DNA of 64,000 nucleotides from Qipengyuania sp. ABI-127-1 (GTDB taxonomy: Bacteria > Pseudomonadota > Alphaproteobacteria > Sphingomonadales > Sphingomonadaceae): positions 372,001 through 436,000 of the forward strand of contig JALJCR010000003.1 in NCBI GenBank assembly GCA_022953095.1. Reading direction: 5' to 3'. The position numbers were made by a program, and so were the translations under genes. The notes under the pieces are model-generated. The model was not told the origin of the DNA. It did not search any database and was given only the letters and a program-made list of their open reading frames with translations. Positions 44,140-53,423 of this stretch are shown here, one piece after another. Every line of letters begins with the position of its first letter. The stretch's first letter is position 1.

Positions 44140-45492
44140 CTATCGGCGCCCATCGTCGGGGCCGGAACGCAGCACTCTCCAGACTATGAGGGCCGCAAGG
44201 AGGCCGCCCGCCAGATTTGCCACCAGTTCGGCGGCATAGATCGCATCAGAGCCCCATTCATCCCTGAAAACCCAGCCAAAAGGCAGCATGACAAGGAACA
44301 CGCGCGCGGCGCTCTGGGCCAGAGCGAACCCGGCGCGGTCGACGGCGTTGAGCGCGCCATTGGCCACGATCAGAAGGCCGAACCCAACATAGCCCCACAC
44401 CGAAATTTCGAGATAGCGCGTGAACTGTTCGATGACCGCGGGGTCTTCGGTGAAGAACCGCGCGAACCAGCCTCCCGTGGCATAGAGCAATACCGCTATG
44501 CCGAGGCCGTAGGCGATGCAGAACAGGCCCGACCACCACATCGCCCGGCGCGATCGGTCGGCGCGGCGGGCGCCCCAGTTCTGGCCCACGATCGCCCCGA
44601 TCGAGCCGGACAGCGCGAGCAGCGGGACGACCGCGAAACTCTGCAACCGCCCCGCCGCGCCGAAACCCGCGACGGCGGATTCGCCCTGGCTCGCGAGCAG
44701 CGCAGTCAGCACCGAAAGACCGATCGGGTTGATCGCATTGGAGAAGGCGGCCGGCCCCGCCACCGACAGGATTGCCTTGCTCGAGGCACCGACATCGCAG
44801 TCGCGGATCGCCGCCGGGTGGATCTGCAACTGCGCCCCCTTGATCAGCCATAGGGCGACGAGAACGGCGATGAAGAACCCCGCAATCGTCGCATAGGCGG
44901 CGCCCGCCACGCCGAACCCCGCGATGCCGAAGGCCCCGGTGATCAGGATCGGGTCGAGCACCCAGTTGGCGATCGAGTACGTGATCGAGACATAGCTGGT
45001 CTTGCGCGCCTCGCCCTGTCCGCGCAGCACGCCGTTCAGCCCCATCTGCAACAGCATGACCGGCAGCCCCAATGCATAGGGCCGCATATATTGCCCGATC
45101 AGGGGTAGCAGGTCTTCCGATGCCTGCATCAGGCGGAACAGCGGGTCGAGGAGGATGTAGAGAACCAGGCCGAGGACCACGCCGGTCGCCAGCGCGAACA
45201 CCGCGCCGAAATTCGCTCTCCGCTCTGCACGCTCTGAATCGCCTTCGCCCAGCGCGCGGGCGATGACCGAATTGATCCCGACCATGACCCCGACGCCGAG
45301 GCTAGAAAGCGCGATGGTGATCGGGAAGATGAAGCTGACCGCCGCCAGCTCTTTTGCCCCAAGCTGGCCGATGAAATAGGCGTCGATCAGGCCGACCGAC
45401 ATGATCGCCGCGACGCCGAATATCATCGGCATGGTCTGGCTTACGAGGTGGCCGCGAATGCTGCCGCGGGTCAGTTTTGCCATCTCGCTCAT
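44140..45492 (-). CDS. MATE family efflux transporter
   Basis: 450 residues, about twelve membrane helices in two similar halves. The start AKLTRGSIRGHLVSQTMPMI and the repeated pattern in ELAAVSFIFPITIALSSLGVGV and FSNAINPIGLSVLTALLASQG match the MATE superfamily, which exports drugs or metabolites by Na+ or H+ antiport. The substrate is not predictable. It is 63 bp upstream of cheA on the same strand but likely separate. Divergent from the class II aldolase at 45615. Confidence 0.92.
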   Translation of the reverse strand: MSEMAKLTRGSIRGHLVSQTMPMIFGVAAIMSVGLIDAYFIGQLGAKELAAVSFIFPITIALSSLGVGVMVGINSVIARALGEGDSERAERRANFGAVFALATGVVLGLVLYILLDPLFRLMQASEDLLPLIGQYMRPYALGLPVMLLQMGLNGVLRGQGEARKTSYVSITYSIANWVLDPILITGAFGIAGFGVAGAAYATIAGFFIAVLVALWLIKGAQLQIHPAAIRDCDVGASSKAILSVAGPAAFSNAINPIGLSVLTALLASQGESAVAGFGAAGRLQSFAVVPLLALSGSIGAIVGQNWGARRADRSRRAMWWSGLFCIAYGLGIAVLLYATGGWFARFFTEDPAVIEQFTRYLEISVWGYVGFGLLIVANGALNAVDRAGFALAQSAARVFLVMLPFGWVFRDEWGSDAIYAAELVANLAGGLLAALIVWRVLRSGPDDGRR

Positions 45493-45614
45493 CGCTTGGG
45501 GCGGTAGCGGTCAGCGGCGAGCTTGCCTAGCGCGGAGTCCTGCCCGCTTGCCGACCGCCGTATCCTCATGCGATACAGGTCTCGAAACAAAACCCCTTAC
45601 GGAGAGACGACGCC

Positions 45615-46382
45615 ATGGCCACGCAGATGAAGACCCGCGATTTCGAATGCAGCGATGCCGAATGGCAGGCGCGGCAGGACCTGGCAGCGTGCTATCGCAT
45701 TTTCGAGCATCTCGGCTGGGGCGAAAGCATCTATAACCACATCTCGGTTGCCGTGCCGGGCGAGGACGATACTTTCCTCATCAACCCTTTCGGGCTGCTC
45801 TATGATGAGGTGACGGCTTCGAACCTCGTGAAGATCGACGTGGAAGGTAACAATGTCGGCCCGTCGCAATATATGGTCAACAAGGCCGGCTTTACCCAGC
45901 ATGCGTATTTCCACAAGCATCTGGGCACCCGCGCCACTGCGATCTGCCATGTGCACACCACCGCGACCATGGCCGTATGCAGTCACAAGGACGGGCTGGT
46001 CCCGACCAATTTCTATGCCTGCAATTTCCAGAACCAGATCGGCTATCACGATTTCGAAGGCGTCACGGTGCGTCCGGAAGAGGGTGAGCGGTTGGTCGAG
46101 AATCTGGGCGATCATTCGATCCTGATGCTGCGCAATCACGGCCCGGTGGTGATGGACAAGACCATCCCCGGCATGTTCGTGAAGATGTGGGCGTTGCAGC
46201 GCGCCTGCGAGATCCAGATCGCCACGCTCAGCCAGGGTTCGGCCAATATCGTCCCGCAGGAGGTGGTCGATGTGCATCAGCGCGACCTGTCCGTGATGCA
46301 GTCGCAGGGCGGGGCGGGCGTATTCGATTTCGAAGCGTGGAAGCGCCGCGTGTCGAAGATCGACGATAGCTGGAAATACTGA
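45615..46382 (+). CDS. Class II aldolase/adducin family protein
   Basis: 255 residues. HVHTTATMAVCSH (near residue 115) and MLRNHGPVVM (near 175) hold the metal-binding histidines of class II aldolases; the N-terminal NHISVAVPGEDDTFLINPFGLLYDEV is a family hallmark. Such enzymes cleave fuculose- or rhamnulose-type 1-phosphates; the adducin-like bacterial members have unknown substrates. A CGGAGAG ribosome-binding site precedes the ATG. The 2Fe-2S protein gene follows on the same strand after 25 bp. Confidence 0.9.
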   Translation: MATQMKTRDFECSDAEWQARQDLAACYRIFEHLGWGESIYNHISVAVPGEDDTFLINPFGLLYDEVTASNLVKIDVEGNNVGPSQYMVNKAGFTQHAYFHKHLGTRATAICHVHTTATMAVCSHKDGLVPTNFYACNFQNQIGYHDFEGVTVRPEEGERLVENLGDHSILMLRNHGPVVMDKTIPGMFVKMWALQRACEIQIATLSQGSANIVPQEVVDVHQRDLSVMQSQGGAGVFDFEAWKRRVSKIDDSWKY

Positions 46383-46407
46383 CGCCTAGCGTCGAGGCGC
46401 CCGCTGC

Positions 46408-46959
46408 ATGACCAGCATGACTGTCAACGGGAAGCCGGTGCGCTTTCTGATGGATCCCGACACGCCACTGCTATGGGCGCTGCGCGATGCTGCCAATCTG
46501 ACCGGCACGAAATTCGGCTGCGGCGAGGGCGATTGCGGCGCCTGCATGGTGCATGTCGACGGCGAGGCGCTGCGATCCTGCCTCATCACCATTGCCGAAG
46601 CCGAAGGGCGGTTCATTACCACGATCGAAGGGCTAAGCCGCGATCGCTCGCATCCGGTGCAGCAGGCGATGGTGGCGGAACAGGCAATCCAGTGTGGCTA
46701 TTGCACGCCGGGAATTGTCATGGCGGCGAGTGCTCTTCTGGCAAAAACGGCGGCGCCAACCGAGGCGGAAATCAAGGCCGGGATACCCAATCTTTGCCGC
46801 TGCGGCGTATATCCGAGACTGGTCCGCGCCATCCAGCGCGCGGGCCGCGTGGCCCGGCGCAGCGAGACGATCAGCGCGGCTCCAGCGCCCGGTATCAACG
46901 CCGGGGACGCCGCGCGGGAAGTCCCCGCGATCAACGCACCTGCGGACCAGTCGGATTAG
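46408..46959 (+). CDS. Orphan two-[2Fe-2S] small subunit of a xanthine-oxidase-family hydroxylase (IorA-like)
   Basis: 183 residues. Plant-type cluster motif CGEGDCGACMVHV with the fourth Cys in RSCLITIAE (about residues 41-63); helical cluster motif CGYCTPGIVM and LCRCGVYPR (about 102-139). This is the small subunit of isoquinoline 1-oxidoreductase or aldehyde oxidase-type molybdenum enzymes and normally pairs with a ~700-residue molybdopterin subunit. No such subunit follows. The last 40 residues are alanine-rich and are not part of the family core. The start at 46408 has GAGGCG about 10 nt upstream. Confidence 0.88.
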   Translation: MTSMTVNGKPVRFLMDPDTPLLWALRDAANLTGTKFGCGEGDCGACMVHVDGEALRSCLITIAEAEGRFITTIEGLSRDRSHPVQQAMVAEQAIQCGYCTPGIVMAASALLAKTAAPTEAEIKAGIPNLCRCGVYPRLVRAIQRAGRVARRSETISAAPAPGINAGDAAREVPAINAPADQSD

Positions 46960-47162
46960 GGTGACGAAGGCGACACCCTGTCATCCGGGCTATGTGGCTC
47001 CATAACTCTGAAACAAAAGAGTAATTCTGGGATGCGGGCGGGTGACGCATGGTGCTGGACGCCCCCCCGGACAGCACGGCACGACAGGAAACGGCGGGCA
47101 CCATAGGTACCCGCCGCTCGTGTAGGAAAGCCTGTTATCTTCCGCGAAGGCGGAGGCTTTCG
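46960..47162 (-). terminator. 203-bp gap between convergent genes with terminator-like stems
   Basis: CGGCGGG-c-ACC-ata-GGT-a-CCCGCCG at 47092-47116 forms a strong hairpin followed by TTTCC on the minus strand, and CTTCCGC-GAAG-GCGGAG lies near 47141-47157. Both suit ending the TonB receptor transcript. No gene is seen in the gap. Confidence 0.5.
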
Positions 47163-49280
47163 TCAGATTTCTAGGCGCACACCGATCCGCGCGCTGAAGG
47201 GTTCGGCGGGCTGGATATTGTTGTTGCCGTGCGCGCTCGGATAGTAGGTTTCGTCGAACAGGTTTTCGATGTTGAGCTGGACGCTGAAGCGATCGTTGAC
47301 CGTGTAATAGGCCGCCGCATCGACGCGCCAGTAGCTGGGCAGTTCGACCGTGTTCGAGAAGCTGGCGTACTGATCCGCCTGATGGATCACGCCGAGGCCG
47401 AAACCGAGTGCTTCGGTCACGTCGAAGCGGTTCCAGGCAGCGATTTGGTGCTTGGGCGTCTGCTGGAGGCGCTGACCGGCGGGGCCGAAGCTGCTGGCCG
47501 TGCGCAATTCGCCGTCGAGATAGGTGTAGCCGATATTGGCCTTCCAGAAATCGGTGATCTCGCCCACGGCGCCAATTTCGAACCCGTCGACGCGGCTCTC
47601 ACCCGTCAGCGTGGTGTTACCGAGGGTGTCGGTGAAGGGGGTCTTGCTGCGATCGAGGCGGAAGATCGCCGCCGTCACCAGCACCTTGTCGAGCGGCGCC
47701 CATTTGAGGCCGAGTTCGTAATTGGTGAACTTCTCAGGCTCGAACTGCGCCGAGGTTGGGCTGAGCAGGAGGAACTGGTCGCCCGCCTGCGGCAGGAAGC
47801 TCTCCGCATAAGAGGCGTAGATCGACAGGTCCGGGTTCGGCTTGACGATCAGGCCGAGGCGTGGGCTGACCTTTTCGTCCACCCGGTCGCCGCTGATGCC
47901 GGTGTTCACATTGACGGTCTCGAGATCGAAGCGATCCCAGCGCAGGCCGCCAACCAGTTCGATATGATCGCCGATCTGGAGCTGTTCCTGGATGTAGAAG
48001 CTGAGTGTTTCGAGCTGCGAATCCCGCAGGCGCGCACCCACGTTGAGCGCAAAGGGCGGCACGAAAATCGTGTCGGCCAACGGGGTTTCGTTGGGATCCA
48101 GTCCATTCGGGTCCGGCGCGCGGGTGAAACTAACCGTGTCGCGACCATTGAGCGTATCCTGGCGGCTGGCCTCGAAGCCCAGCAGCAAGGTCGATTCGAT
48201 CGTGTCGCTTCCGGTCTGCCAGACGAGGTTGCCCTGGCCGATCCAGTTTTCGCGATTGGTGTAGTCGCGATAGCCACCGAGGAAGACGGTGTTGTCTACC
48301 GTATCGACGCCGGTCGGCAGGATATTGGCATAGACCTTGTCATAATCGGCATACTGCACCGTGGCATTGGCAGTCAGACCGCTGCCGAAATCGTGTTCCA
48401 GGCGGACGCGGCCGATATGAACCTGCGCTTCGGCTTCGTTGAAATCGCGATCGCCGAAGAAAGTGTCGTCGAAGCCGCGCAGCGGGCCGGTGCCGCCGAC
48501 CGACGGCACGCCGCGATCGGTGACGCGCTTGTCATCGTCATACGTATAGCTGGCGATCAGCGTGGTTTGCGGCCCCAACTGAGCGGTCAGGGTCGGCGAT
48601 ATGCCGAAAAAGCGGCCTTCGTAGAAATCGCGGTGGCTGTCGAATTCCTCATAGGTGCCGTTCACGCGCAATGCGACGCCATCGGATAGCGGCTGGTTGA
48701 CATCGGCCAGCAGGGCGAAGGCGCCGAAGCTGTCGACCGACGCCTCGCCGGAGATGGCCTGCCCCGAGAACTTGGCGCGTTTGGCCACGCGATTGATGGC
48801 GCCACCACCAGCGCCGCGACCGAAGATGAGCGCATTGGCCCCCTTGAGCACTTCGACGCGTTCGATGTTGTAGAGCGAGCGGTAATACTGCGCATCGTCG
48901 CGCAGACCGTCGATATAGAAATCGGCGGTGCTTTCCTGGCCGCGAATGAACACTTCGTCGCGGTGCCCTTCGCCGGTTTCCATACTGATGCCGGGAACGT
49001 AGCGCAGCGCTTCGTTGAGCTGATGGATCGCCTGGTCTTCCAGTTGGTCCTCGGTGATGAAGCTGACGCCCTGCGGAACGTCGATCAACGGGGTAGGCGT
49101 CTTGGTCGCACTCGAGCCGTCGTCATTGTCATATCCCGTACCGCGATCGCCGGTAACGACAATGTCGGTCGGCAGATAGTCGCGTTCGGGCTGGTCTGCA
49201 TCGCGTGCTTGGGCAGCGCTGGCTGTGAAGACGAAGGCTGCACCGGCGAGAAGCGCGGCGCGCGAGACTTGATCCCTCAT
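47163..49280 (-). CDS. TonB-dependent siderophore receptor
   Basis: 705 residues from MRDQVSRAALLAGAAF with a signal peptide cleaved near AAQARD (residue 25). The TonB box region is TDIVVTGDRG; the plug domain includes VPQGVSFITEDQL and VEVLKGANALIFGRGAGGGAINRV (siderophore-receptor type), followed by a 22-strand barrel with repeated aromatic girdles. It imports ferric siderophores using energy from TonB. The final residues RIGVRLEI end in Ile instead of the usual aromatic. Two Fur-like boxes lie upstream, so iron repression is expected. The siderophore type is not predictable. Confidence 0.94.
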   Translation of the reverse strand: MRDQVSRAALLAGAAFVFTASAAQARDADQPERDYLPTDIVVTGDRGTGYDNDDGSSATKTPTPLIDVPQGVSFITEDQLEDQAIHQLNEALRYVPGISMETGEGHRDEVFIRGQESTADFYIDGLRDDAQYYRSLYNIERVEVLKGANALIFGRGAGGGAINRVAKRAKFSGQAISGEASVDSFGAFALLADVNQPLSDGVALRVNGTYEEFDSHRDFYEGRFFGISPTLTAQLGPQTTLIASYTYDDDKRVTDRGVPSVGGTGPLRGFDDTFFGDRDFNEAEAQVHIGRVRLEHDFGSGLTANATVQYADYDKVYANILPTGVDTVDNTVFLGGYRDYTNRENWIGQGNLVWQTGSDTIESTLLLGFEASRQDTLNGRDTVSFTRAPDPNGLDPNETPLADTIFVPPFALNVGARLRDSQLETLSFYIQEQLQIGDHIELVGGLRWDRFDLETVNVNTGISGDRVDEKVSPRLGLIVKPNPDLSIYASYAESFLPQAGDQFLLLSPTSAQFEPEKFTNYELGLKWAPLDKVLVTAAIFRLDRSKTPFTDTLGNTTLTGESRVDGFEIGAVGEITDFWKANIGYTYLDGELRTASSFGPAGQRLQQTPKHQIAAWNRFDVTEALGFGLGVIHQADQYASFSNTVELPSYWRVDAAAYYTVNDRFSVQLNIENLFDETYYPSAHGNNNIQPAEPFSARIGVRLEI

Positions 49281-49298
49281 AATGTACTTTCGAATCCT

Positions 49299-49318
49299 GC
49301 GAATGATTATCAATTGCT
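49299..49318 (-). promoter_or_regulatory. Fur-type box upstream of the TonB receptor
   Basis: Reading the minus strand, AGCAATTGATAATCATTCGC matches the core TGATAATCATT of the Fur consensus. It lies 19-38 nt upstream of the receptor ATG, where repression of transcription would occur. Confidence 0.65.
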
Positions 49319-49329
49319 CGCGGCCTGCT

Positions 49330-49348
49330 ATTGAGAGCTATTCGCATT
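49330..49348 (-). promoter_or_regulatory. Second Fur-like box
   Basis: The minus-strand 19-mer AATGCGAATAGCTCTCAAT fits the AATGNGAATNNTTCTCATT type of Fur site with few mismatches. It lies 12 bp beyond the first box and could control the receptor jointly with it. The match was judged by eye. Confidence 0.5.
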
Positions 49349-49442
49349 TGCAAGCTTCATCTGCGTGAAAAAATCGCAAGGGTCGCTTTCACTGATCGCA
49401 ACACTCGCTTAGGCGACGGCGCAAACGAAGGAGACTCGACCC

Positions 49443-49787
49443 ATGAAAGCGACCATCTGGCACAATCCCAAATGCGGCACCTCACGCAAGACGCTCGCCA
49501 TTCTCGAAAACCTTTCGAAGGTGGACGTCGAGGTCGTGGAGTATCTCAAGGACCCGCCCAGCGCCGAAAAGCTCGCGCAGCTTTACAAGGATGCGGGCAT
49601 CGCCCCGCAGCAGGGCTTGCGCCTGCGCGGAACCGACGCCGAGGAGCGCGGCCTGCCCGCGGCTGACGATGCCACCGTGCTGGCGGCCATGGCGGCAGAG
49701 CCCATTCTGATCGAACGCCCGCTGGTGGAAACCGAGAAGGGCGCGCGCCTGTGTCGTCCGCAGGACCGGGTGCTCGAAATCCTCTAG
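49443..49787 (+). CDS. arsC: Arsenate reductase (glutaredoxin type, ArsC family)
   Basis: 114 residues. The active-site motif NPKCGTSRKTL (residues 8-18, catalytic Cys11) and LIERPLVETEKGARLCRP (near residue 90) are the family features. It reduces arsenate using glutaredoxin/glutathione. An AAGGAG ribosome-binding site precedes the ATG. No arsR, acr3 or arsB is next to it, so regulation is unclear. Some ArsC-fold proteins (Spx/MgsR, YffB) look similar, but the CGTSR motif favours ArsC. Four bp separate it from the convergent MFS gene. Confidence 0.9.
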   Translation: MKATIWHNPKCGTSRKTLAILENLSKVDVEVVEYLKDPPSAEKLAQLYKDAGIAPQQGLRLRGTDAEERGLPAADDATVLAAMAAEPILIERPLVETEKGARLCRPQDRVLEIL

Positions 49788-49791
49788 CCGC

Positions 49792-51141
49792 TCAGCGCCG
49801 GTCGAGCGTCAGCGTGCTGTCGGCCTGTAGCGCTCGCGAGCCATAGGCGAAAACGACCACGCACAGGGCGACGATCAGGCCGAAGCCCAGCCAGTCGGAA
49901 TAGTTGTAGAGCCAGACGCCGAGCGCCGGGGCGTAGATGAAGCTCGCCCCGGCGACCGAGGCGGTGACGCCGCCGGCCTGGCCCTGTTCGGCCCGCGAGA
50001 CCGCGAGCGATGTGCCCGAAGTATTGCCCGGCCGAAACAGGCCGAAGCCGAGCGAGGCGATCGAATAGCCGAGCGCGATCGTGTGCAGGTTCTGTCCCAC
50101 GCCCAGCACTACCGTACCGAGCGCCGCAATGGCGATCCCCCATAAAGATGCCGCGCGCGGCCCCAGCTTAAGCCGCGGGATGAGCCCCCATTGGGCAAGC
50201 AGGGTGGCAATGGCACCGGCCATGAGGACAAGACCGACCGGACCTGCCCCGGCAGTCGGATCGCCGCGCAGTCCCAGCCGGTCGAGCACGAGGAAGCCTG
50301 CGATCCCGAGGATCATCGCCTGGGCATGCCCACCGATCAGGCCCGAGATGACCCACGGGCGCAGGCGCGGCTCGAACCAGCGCAATTTCGCCGGAGCGTT
50401 TTGGCTCTCTTCCTGCTCCTCTTTCGAGACCTCGGCGGTCGGGCTGCCTGAATAGGGCGCGTCATAGGCACTGCCACGGGCGGGAAACCGGGGCACGTCG
50501 TCGGGCAGCCGCAAGCGCAGGGCAATCAGCGTGACCAGGCCGATCAGCGCGAAGATCAGGAACGGGCCGGCAAGCCCAAAGAAGGGAAGCACCATAAGCG
50601 GAGCGAGCGCGGGGCCGATCACCGTCCCCAGGCCGAAGCTGGACGCGACCAGCGACAGCGCCTGCGTGCGCTCCGACCGGGGCGTGCGGCTGGCGACATA
50701 GGCCTGGACTGCGGGCGGTGCGGCGCTGCCGAACCCGCCATAGAGGCTGCGGGCAGCCGCGAACAACAGCAAGGCCCAGAAGGCTGGAAGAACCCCCGCA
50801 AGCCCCATCCACAGCATGATCCCGCACAGCAGGAAGCTGGCGATGAAGCCGAGCATCCCCAGCGCCATCATCGCCTTGCGCCCACGCCGGTCCGACCGCT
50901 GCGCCCAGATCGGGGCGCAGATCACCCATAACAATGCCGACCAGCTATAGGCCAGGCTGATCCAGACATCGTCGACGCCCAGCGAGGTTCCGATGGAGGG
51001 CATGACCGACTGCATTGCGGTATTGCCTGCCGCAGTGGTCAACATGACCGTGAACAGCAGCGCCATGCGCCCACGCGGAATGGCGTGCTGCCCGGCCGCC
51101 GGAGGCGCCGTATCAGAACTGGTGGGGTCGAAGTCTGCCAT
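49792..51141 (-). CDS. MFS transporter (multidrug/tetracycline-like)
   Basis: 449 residues from MADFDPTSSDTAP. Twelve membrane helices; the loop 2-3 motif WAQRSDRRGRKAMMALGMLG is the MFS signature GxxxDRxGRR variant; helix 5 has LGTVIGPALAPLM (motif C of antiporters). A charged loop of about 60 residues between helices 6 and 7 is rich in Glu/Gln. Substrate unknown; H+ antiport of drugs is the likely role. A longer upstream start is open but overlaps the divergent gene's promoter region. Convergent with arsC. Confidence 0.9.
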   Translation of the reverse strand: MADFDPTSSDTAPPAAGQHAIPRGRMALLFTVMLTTAAGNTAMQSVMPSIGTSLGVDDVWISLAYSWSALLWVICAPIWAQRSDRRGRKAMMALGMLGFIASFLLCGIMLWMGLAGVLPAFWALLLFAAARSLYGGFGSAAPPAVQAYVASRTPRSERTQALSLVASSFGLGTVIGPALAPLMVLPFFGLAGPFLIFALIGLVTLIALRLRLPDDVPRFPARGSAYDAPYSGSPTAEVSKEEQEESQNAPAKLRWFEPRLRPWVISGLIGGHAQAMILGIAGFLVLDRLGLRGDPTAGAGPVGLVLMAGAIATLLAQWGLIPRLKLGPRAASLWGIAIAALGTVVLGVGQNLHTIALGYSIASLGFGLFRPGNTSGTSLAVSRAEQGQAGGVTASVAGASFIYAPALGVWLYNYSDWLGFGLIVALCVVVFAYGSRALQADSTLTLDRR

Positions 51142-51235
51142 TGTGAGGGCGGTAGGGGGGTGCCGGTCAGCTTGCAATGGCGCAGCGAGCCTGCCAGACC
51201 GCCACCCCAACGAAATTGTCACAGGGTTTGCGATT

Positions 51236-51871
51236 TTGACCGGACATCAGGGCTTTGGCGTTATCGAACGCACGAGCTGGCGCAAGCGCGCGGCGCGGCT
51301 TTTCGGCCAGTGGGGCGTGTTCTTCCGCGGGTTTCTCGAAGAGCCGCGCATGGTCGGCTCGATCATCCCATCCTCGCGCTTCACCATCCGCAAAATGCTG
51401 GCGCCGGTCGATTGGGAGCGGTGCGAAGTGTTCGTCGAATACGGCCCGGGTGTCGGAACCTTCTGCCAGCCCGTCCTCGATCGCTTGCGGCGCGACGGCA
51501 CGCTGATCGTGATCGACACCAATCCGCTCTATATCGACTATCTCAAGAAGCACTTTACGGACAGTCGTTTCCACGCCGTGCACGGTTCGGCTGCCGATGT
51601 GGTCGAGATCGTCGAGGCGCATGGTCACAACGGGGCGGACTACGTTCTTTCCGGCCTGCCTTTCTCGACCCTGCCCGATGGCGTCGGGCCGGCGATCGCG
51701 AAATCGACTTACGACGTCATCCGGCCGGGCGGCGCCTTTCTGGTCTACCAGTTCTCGGCCAGGGCGCGTGAGTTCATGGCCCGGCATTTCAAGCGCATCG
51801 ATAGCGGTTTCGAATTCTGGAACGTGTTGCCGTGCCAACTCTTCTGGGGCTGGAAGGACCGCGAGGACTAA
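51236..51871 (+). CDS. Phospholipid N-methyltransferase-like SAM-dependent enzyme (PmtA type)
   Basis: 211 residues if started at TTG 51236 (LTGHQGFGVIERTSW), the best-placed start with AGGG 11 nt upstream. An ATG-only start (51350) would cut away the conserved FFRGFLEEP segment. Features: MVGSIIPSSRFTIRKML, SAM loop VEYGPGVGTFCQPVL (near residue 63), LIVIDTNPLYIDYL and LSGLPFSTLP. This pattern matches Rhodobacter-type PmtA, which methylates phosphatidylethanolamine towards phosphatidylcholine. Its stop codon overlaps that of the convergent membrane-protein gene. Confidence 0.8.
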   Translation: MTGHQGFGVIERTSWRKRAARLFGQWGVFFRGFLEEPRMVGSIIPSSRFTIRKMLAPVDWERCEVFVEYGPGVGTFCQPVLDRLRRDGTLIVIDTNPLYIDYLKKHFTDSRFHAVHGSAADVVEIVEAHGHNGADYVLSGLPFSTLPDGVGPAIAKSTYDVIRPGGAFLVYQFSARAREFMARHFKRIDSGFEFWNVLPCQLFWGWKDRED

Positions 51872-52692
51872 TCCTCGGTCGCGGCGTCCGGATTGTCGGA
51901 CAGACGGCCGAGCTGGGTGTGAACGGCCGCCAGGACGCACACGATGACCACGATCATGATCGCATTGAGCAGGCCTGAAATCACTGCCTCGCCCAGCAGC
52001 GCGGCCTGTTCTCCCGCGATCGCGAAGGCCAACCCCAGAACCAGCGAGATCACGATCGAGAGCACCACGAAGGCGGCGAGCAGCAGCAGGTAGAAGAAAA
52101 ACAGCCGGATGCTGTTGCCGCGGGTCAGCGCCCAGGACCGTTGCAGCGCCCTGATGGGATTGAGTTGACCCTCGATCGCGATCACCGGCGCCGCCAGCGA
52201 AAGCTTGGTCACGATGTAGCACACGACCACGAAAGCGATCACGCCGCCCAGCACCGCCAGCGCCGGCAATCCGGTGACTGCGCCGACCCCGATGAGAAGC
52301 CCCGCGACAATGGCGAACAGAGCGGTTTGAAGCAGTTGCGCCGCTATGTAGGTCGGGACCGATTTCACCCCGGTCGACAATGCCTCGCCCACAGTGGGAT
52401 TCGCGCGCCGGCGCACCAGCGCCAGCATGGCCAGCAGCCCAGTACCCTGAACGATTGCGAGTATGAGGTAGACCCACCAATAGCTGGCATAGAGATCGTT
52501 GATCGCGCCCATCATCGCGTCCAGGTTGCCGCTCGCCTGGGCAGCCTCGAGATCGCCCATTCCGGGCAAGGCGATCGCCAGCGCGGCATAAGGCAGAAAA
52601 AAGAACACGCCGGCAATGACGGCCAGCAGACCCCGATTGCGGGACAGCAGCCCCATGGCGTCTTTCCAAGCGGTGTCGAGATCGAATTTCAT
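51868..52692 (-). CDS. Six-helix membrane protein (GPDPase_memb/DUF975-like)
   Basis: 274 residues from [19 protein letters not shown] with GGGAGAA upstream. About six membrane segments; [24 protein letters not shown] (residues about 183-206) is the typical amphipathic-plus-helix segment of glycerophosphodiester phosphodiesterase membrane-domain proteins. Function unknown. It is convergent with pmtA and divergent from lipB (59 bp). Confidence 0.78.
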   Translation of the reverse strand: MKFDLDTAWKDAMGLLSRNRGLLAVIAGVFFFLPYAALAIALPGMGDLEAAQASGNLDAMMGAINDLYASYWWVYLILAIVQGTGLLAMLALVRRRANPTVGEALSTGVKSVPTYIAAQLLQTALFAIVAGLLIGVGAVTGLPALAVLGGVIAFVVVCYIVTKLSLAAPVIAIEGQLNPIRALQRSWALTRGNSIRLFFFYLLLLAAFVVLSIVISLVLGLAFAIAGEQAALLGEAVISGLLNAIMIVVIVCVLAAVHTQLGRLSDNPDAATED

Positions 52693-52751
52693 GCAGCGGT
52701 TCTCCCGTTTGCCCCTTGATAAGCGCTTCTCCAGTCGCCACGCAATCGCGC

Positions 52752-53423
52752 ATGTCGTCCAATTTACCCGAAAATATCGAATGGCATGCCGAAGCGAGGC
52801 CAATCGGCTATCGCGAAGCGCTCGAACACATGACCGCTCGCAACCGGGCGATTGCCGAGGGCGAGGCGCGCGAGCAGGTCTGGCTGCTCGAACACCCGCC
52901 GGTCTATACTGCCGGAACCAGCGCCGACGGGGCGGAACTGCTCGACCCGCGCTTCGAAGTGATCGAAGCCGGGCGCGGCGGACGCTATACCTATCACGGA
53001 CCGGGCCAGCGTGTCGGCTATATCATGCTGGACCTGAAAGAGCGGGGCCGCGACGTGCGGTGTTTCGTCCATTCGCTCGAAGGGTGGGTCATCGCCACAT
53101 TGGCCGATATCGGGGTGGAGAGCTGGCGTAGCGAAGGGCGGATCGGCATCTGGACTCGCGACATTGACGGGCGCGAGGCCAAGATCGGCGCTATCGGTGT
53201 GCGGGTAAGGCGCTGGGTAACGATGCATGGATTTTCGGTGAACCTTGCGCCCGATCTGTCTCACTTCACCGGAATAGTCCCCTGCGGCATCGAGGAATTC
53301 GGCGTCACCAGCCTGGCGCGGCTCGGAATCGACCTTGCGCCGTCCGCTTTCGATGAGGCATTGCACGCGCGCTTGGGCGATTTCCTCGCATCTCTCGCCG
53401 GTCAGGAGTGCTGCTTGCCATGA
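52752..53423 (+). CDS. lipB: Octanoyltransferase LipB
   Basis: 223 residues from [32 protein letters not shown] (near residue 75) and [17 protein letters not shown] (near 142) are the LipB substrate motifs; catalytic Cys lies in GIVPCGIEE (near 178). LipB transfers octanoyl from ACP to lipoyl domains, the first step of de novo lipoylation. An upstream start at 52716 is open but lacks a ribosome-binding site. Its stop overlaps the next lipoprotein start. lipA is not here. Confidence 0.97.
   Translation: MSSNLPENIEWHAEARPIGYREALEHMTARNRAIAEGEAREQVWLLEHPPVYTAGTSADGAELLDPRFEVIEAGRGGRYTYHGPGQRVGYIMLDLKERGRDVRCFVHSLEGWVIATLADIGVESWRSEGRIGIWTRDIDGREAKIGAIGVRVRRWVTMHGFSVNLAPDLSHFTGIVPCGIEEFGVTSLARLGIDLAPSAFDEALHARLGDFLASLAGQECCLP

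Noticed and set aside
47229..48689. 486-codon open frame antisense to the TonB receptor
   Set aside because: The receptor frame on the other strand has all family motifs; the antisense frame is a GC-rich shadow without a domain.
51142..51235. ATG start at 51350 for the methyltransferase-like gene, or a much longer N-terminus from 50993
   Set aside because: The late start would delete the conserved FFRGFLEEP region, and the early one overlaps the divergent transporter gene with a low-complexity sequence; the TTG at 51236 is preferred, though only tentatively.
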